Of a stretch of DNA of 6,555 bases, positions 5,152 through 6,555 are shown piece after piece. This DNA comes from Chloroflexota bacterium (lineage in GTDB: Bacteria; Chloroflexota; UBA11872; VXOZ01). The stretch's first letter is position 1. Each line of letters opens with the position of its first letter. Location: the NCBI GenBank assembly GCA_009839775.1, contig VXOZ01000164.1, positions 1 to 6,555 on the forward strand, written 5' to 3'. The notes under the pieces are model-generated. The model did no database searches and was not told the DNA's origin. It saw only the letters and a program-made list of their open reading frames with translations. The translations under genes and the position numbers were made by a program.

Positions 5152-5886
5152 GTGACATCTTCCGTTCCACTGCGGAAAAAGTGCAGCATTAGTATATCAT
5201 TGAAGCCAGACGTCAAGTTACTCAAGTATGGCACTTTGGAGGCGCTAAAGGGTCAAGCCTTCACCCATGGAAAGGAACAAGTGTTGTCAAGCTTGGAAGT
5301 CTCAATCTACTGTCCCTTTTGTCATAGGTATACTGCACCTCAATTTGCAAAGGTAGAGTATCAGGCCAATTTCCAAACCCAGTATGCTCCAGCGATTTGG
5401 AAGAGTCCTGAGGAAGACCTCTGGTGGATCGGGGTCTGCAACTCGTGCAGGCAAGCAGTTCTAATCAAAAATGAGGCTGAGTGTGTGTATCCGGCCCCGC
5501 TACCTGCTCCTTCCAATCAAAGTATTCCAAGCCATATTCGGTCCGATTTAGATGAAGCCAAACTTTGCTTCAGTGTATCTGCATATCGAGCTTGCGCAGT
5601 TATGGCTAGGAGAGCCATACAGACCGCTGCAATTGATAGGGGCGCTTCAGGAGGTCAACTAGTCGACCAAATCAGCGCGCTGGAGTCGATGGGGGCGATT
5701 ACTAAGGACTTAAAGGATTGGGCAACGGTTGTGCGTTGGGTTGGGAATGATGCCGCCCATCCGAACAAAGATCCAGTCACTAAGGATGATGCCGAAGCAG
5801 TGTTGAATCTCGCAGAACAGTTCCTAAACGTCATCTACGTAACTCCTGCACTTGCCCAAGCCACTCGGCAGAAGCGAGGCAAATAG
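5152..5886 (+). CDS. DUF4145 domain protein with N-terminal zinc ribbon
   Basis: The open frame gives 244 aa from a GTG. A four-cysteine knuckle pair, CPFC (54-57) and CNSC (96-99), should bind zinc. It is followed by a helical DUF4145 domain at about 130-235, with the family landmarks LDEAKLCF, the MARRAI segment (151-156) and the GNDAAHP motif (198-204) including His203. The family has no settled biochemical role; members occur alone, in restriction-modification neighbourhoods and fused to nucleases or helicases. The start is uncertain. GTG 5152 has no good ribosome binding site, while GTG 5281 or TTG 5284 follow AAAGGA (5271-5276) at 4 or 7 bases and would give about 200 aa beginning just before the zinc ribbon. 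Sampled 60-base blocks have about 43-52% GC, well below the flanking genes, which hints at horizontal transfer. No signal peptide or membrane span is visible. Confidence 0.82.
   Translation: MTSSVPLRKKCSISISLKPDVKLLKYGTLEALKGQAFTHGKEQVLSSLEVSIYCPFCHRYTAPQFAKVEYQANFQTQYAPAIWKSPEEDLWWIGVCNSCRQAVLIKNEAECVYPAPLPAPSNQSIPSHIRSDLDEAKLCFSVSAYRACAVMARRAIQTAAIDRGASGGQLVDQISALESMGAITKDLKDWATVVRWVGNDAAHPNKDPVTKDDAEAVLNLAEQFLNVIYVTPALAQATRQKRGK
5271..5276 (+). promoter_or_regulatory. Possible ribosome binding site for an internal DUF4145 start
   Basis: AAAGGA lies 4 bases before an in-frame GTG (5281) and 7 before an in-frame TTG (5284). It is a better site than anything before GTG 5152 and would place the zinc ribbon at the N-terminus. 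Confidence 0.4.
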
Positions 5887-6129
5887 ATGACCGCTAGGAG
5901 TTGAGTTGCCTCTCTATAAGGACGTCCTGGAGACAAACTGTCCCACTTGAATTGTTAAGTTGCAATACGTGCATGTCGAGTCGCAAACGGGCAACCGACA
6001 ACATAGCCTTTGAAGCGGATTAGAGCAGCCATACCACGGTCACGCCTTCACCTCATCGGGCGCCGGATTGTCCTTCGTAGCTCTCACCCTATTCTCGGCG
6101 CTATCATCAGTGCTCTACCGCCCGCGCGG
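5887..6129. other. Intergenic region without a recognised gene
   Basis: These 243 bases separate the plus-strand DUF4145 gene from the converging partial solute-binding protein gene. The only symmetrical element noted is the 10-bp palindrome AGGACGTCCT near 5920. No stem followed by a T-run, and no tRNA-like T-loop, was seen. Confidence 0.5.
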
Positions 6130-6555
6130 TTAGCGTGTACCCTCATTCCACATTTCAGCGCGGCGCATGAAAACCCGTGAATCATTCACCCACTCCGCAA
6201 AGCCGATGCGCCGGTTGTTGGTTAGCCAGTTAATTTTCTCGTCCAGGCAAGCAGCAAGCGCAGCATCCTCTACAGCAAGGGAGAATCCGCCCAATTCAAT
6301 GGCCTCATCGAGGGCCGTAACCACTAGGGACCCGTCGGCGGTGAGGGCGGCTTGGCGGTTACCAATCTCGCCCCTGGCCAATGCGTCGATCCCACCGGCG
6401 CGGAGGGCTGCAATGAGTTCCACCTCGCCCAGTTCATCTCCGAGATAGACCACTTGCGGCATGCTCTCATCCGGCGGGTAGAGGCGCTGCCTTCCGGTAA
6501 GGTTTTCCGTCGCGCCCGCAGGCGTGATGCTGTAGTCCGCGCTGCCGTCCGCGAC
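6130..6555 (-). CDS. Partial solute-binding protein, amino-acid-transporter type (C-terminal part)
   Basis: The frame is open from the TAA at 6130-6132 to the right edge, giving about 141 codons, so the ATG at 6462 is internal and the true start lies outside the window. The visible part resembles the second lobe of family 3 periplasmic binding proteins. A TENLTGRQRLYPP segment is followed by an AALRAGGIDALARGEIGN segment, typical of the lobe in which such proteins read '...GRIDA...'. Then come the GGFSLAVEDAALAACLDEKINWL segment, where '...EL...LN..L' is usual, and a C-terminal IGFAEWVND...FMRRAEMW ending. Such proteins bind amino acids or related small polar solutes for an ABC importer or sensor. 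Ligand and operon partners cannot be judged. A sensory or enzymatic relative of the fold is possible. Confidence 0.65.
   Translation of the reverse strand, partial: VADGSADYSITPAGATENLTGRQRLYPPDESMPQVVYLGDELGEVELIAALRAGGIDALARGEIGNRQAALTADGSLVVTALDEAIELGGFSLAVEDAALAACLDEKINWLTNNRRIGFAEWVNDSRVFMRRAEMWNEGTR

Noticed and set aside
5148..5155. TCACGTGA palindrome over the annotated GTG start
   Set aside because: An 8-bp palindrome is expected many times by chance and has no supporting context.
5887..6129. tRNA or small RNA gene in the right intergenic region
   Set aside because: No T-loop or acceptor-stem pattern and no terminator-type hairpin could be found.

Overview
The window looks like a stretch of a GC-rich bacterial chromosome, roughly 60% GC in the coding parts by eye. 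It holds four complete genes and one gene cut by the right edge. The gene set is a Tat-exported sugar-type solute-binding lipoprotein, a membrane-anchored molybdopterin enzyme of the sulfite oxidase fold, an Ldh-family dehydrogenase and amino-acid-type solute-binding protein material. This mix would fit an uncultured or environmental bacterium, possibly Chloroflexota. That placement is an impression from protein style, not a demonstrated one.

Layout: bases 1-379 carry no convincing gene but contain a short imperfect direct repeat just beyond the 3' end of the first gene. Bases 380-1813 (minus) encode a 477-aa ABC transporter solute-binding lipoprotein. Bases 1814-2118 are a divergent promoter region with an 18-bp perfect tandem duplication and several dyad-symmetric sites. 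Bases 2119-3744 (plus) encode a 541-aa polytopic molybdopterin oxidoreductase. Bases 3745-3991 lie between two convergent genes and contain a strong terminator-like hairpin. Bases 3992-5053 (minus) encode a 353-aa malate/lactate dehydrogenase-family protein. A short divergent region (5054-5151) separates it from a DUF4145 zinc-ribbon protein (5152-5886, plus), which is clearly less GC-rich than its neighbours. Bases 5887-6129 show no gene. Bases 6130-6555 (minus) are the C-terminal part of a second solute-binding protein.

No operon links these genes: each is transcribed away from or towards its neighbour with its own control region. I see no CRISPR array, tRNA, rRNA, transposase or phage gene, and no convincing new multi-gene system. 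The most interesting points are the molybdoenzyme's architecture (four membrane spans followed by an internal twin-arginine motif before the catalytic domain), the palindrome-rich divergent control region, and the ambiguous start of the low-GC DUF4145 gene, which has an in-frame amber codon upstream.
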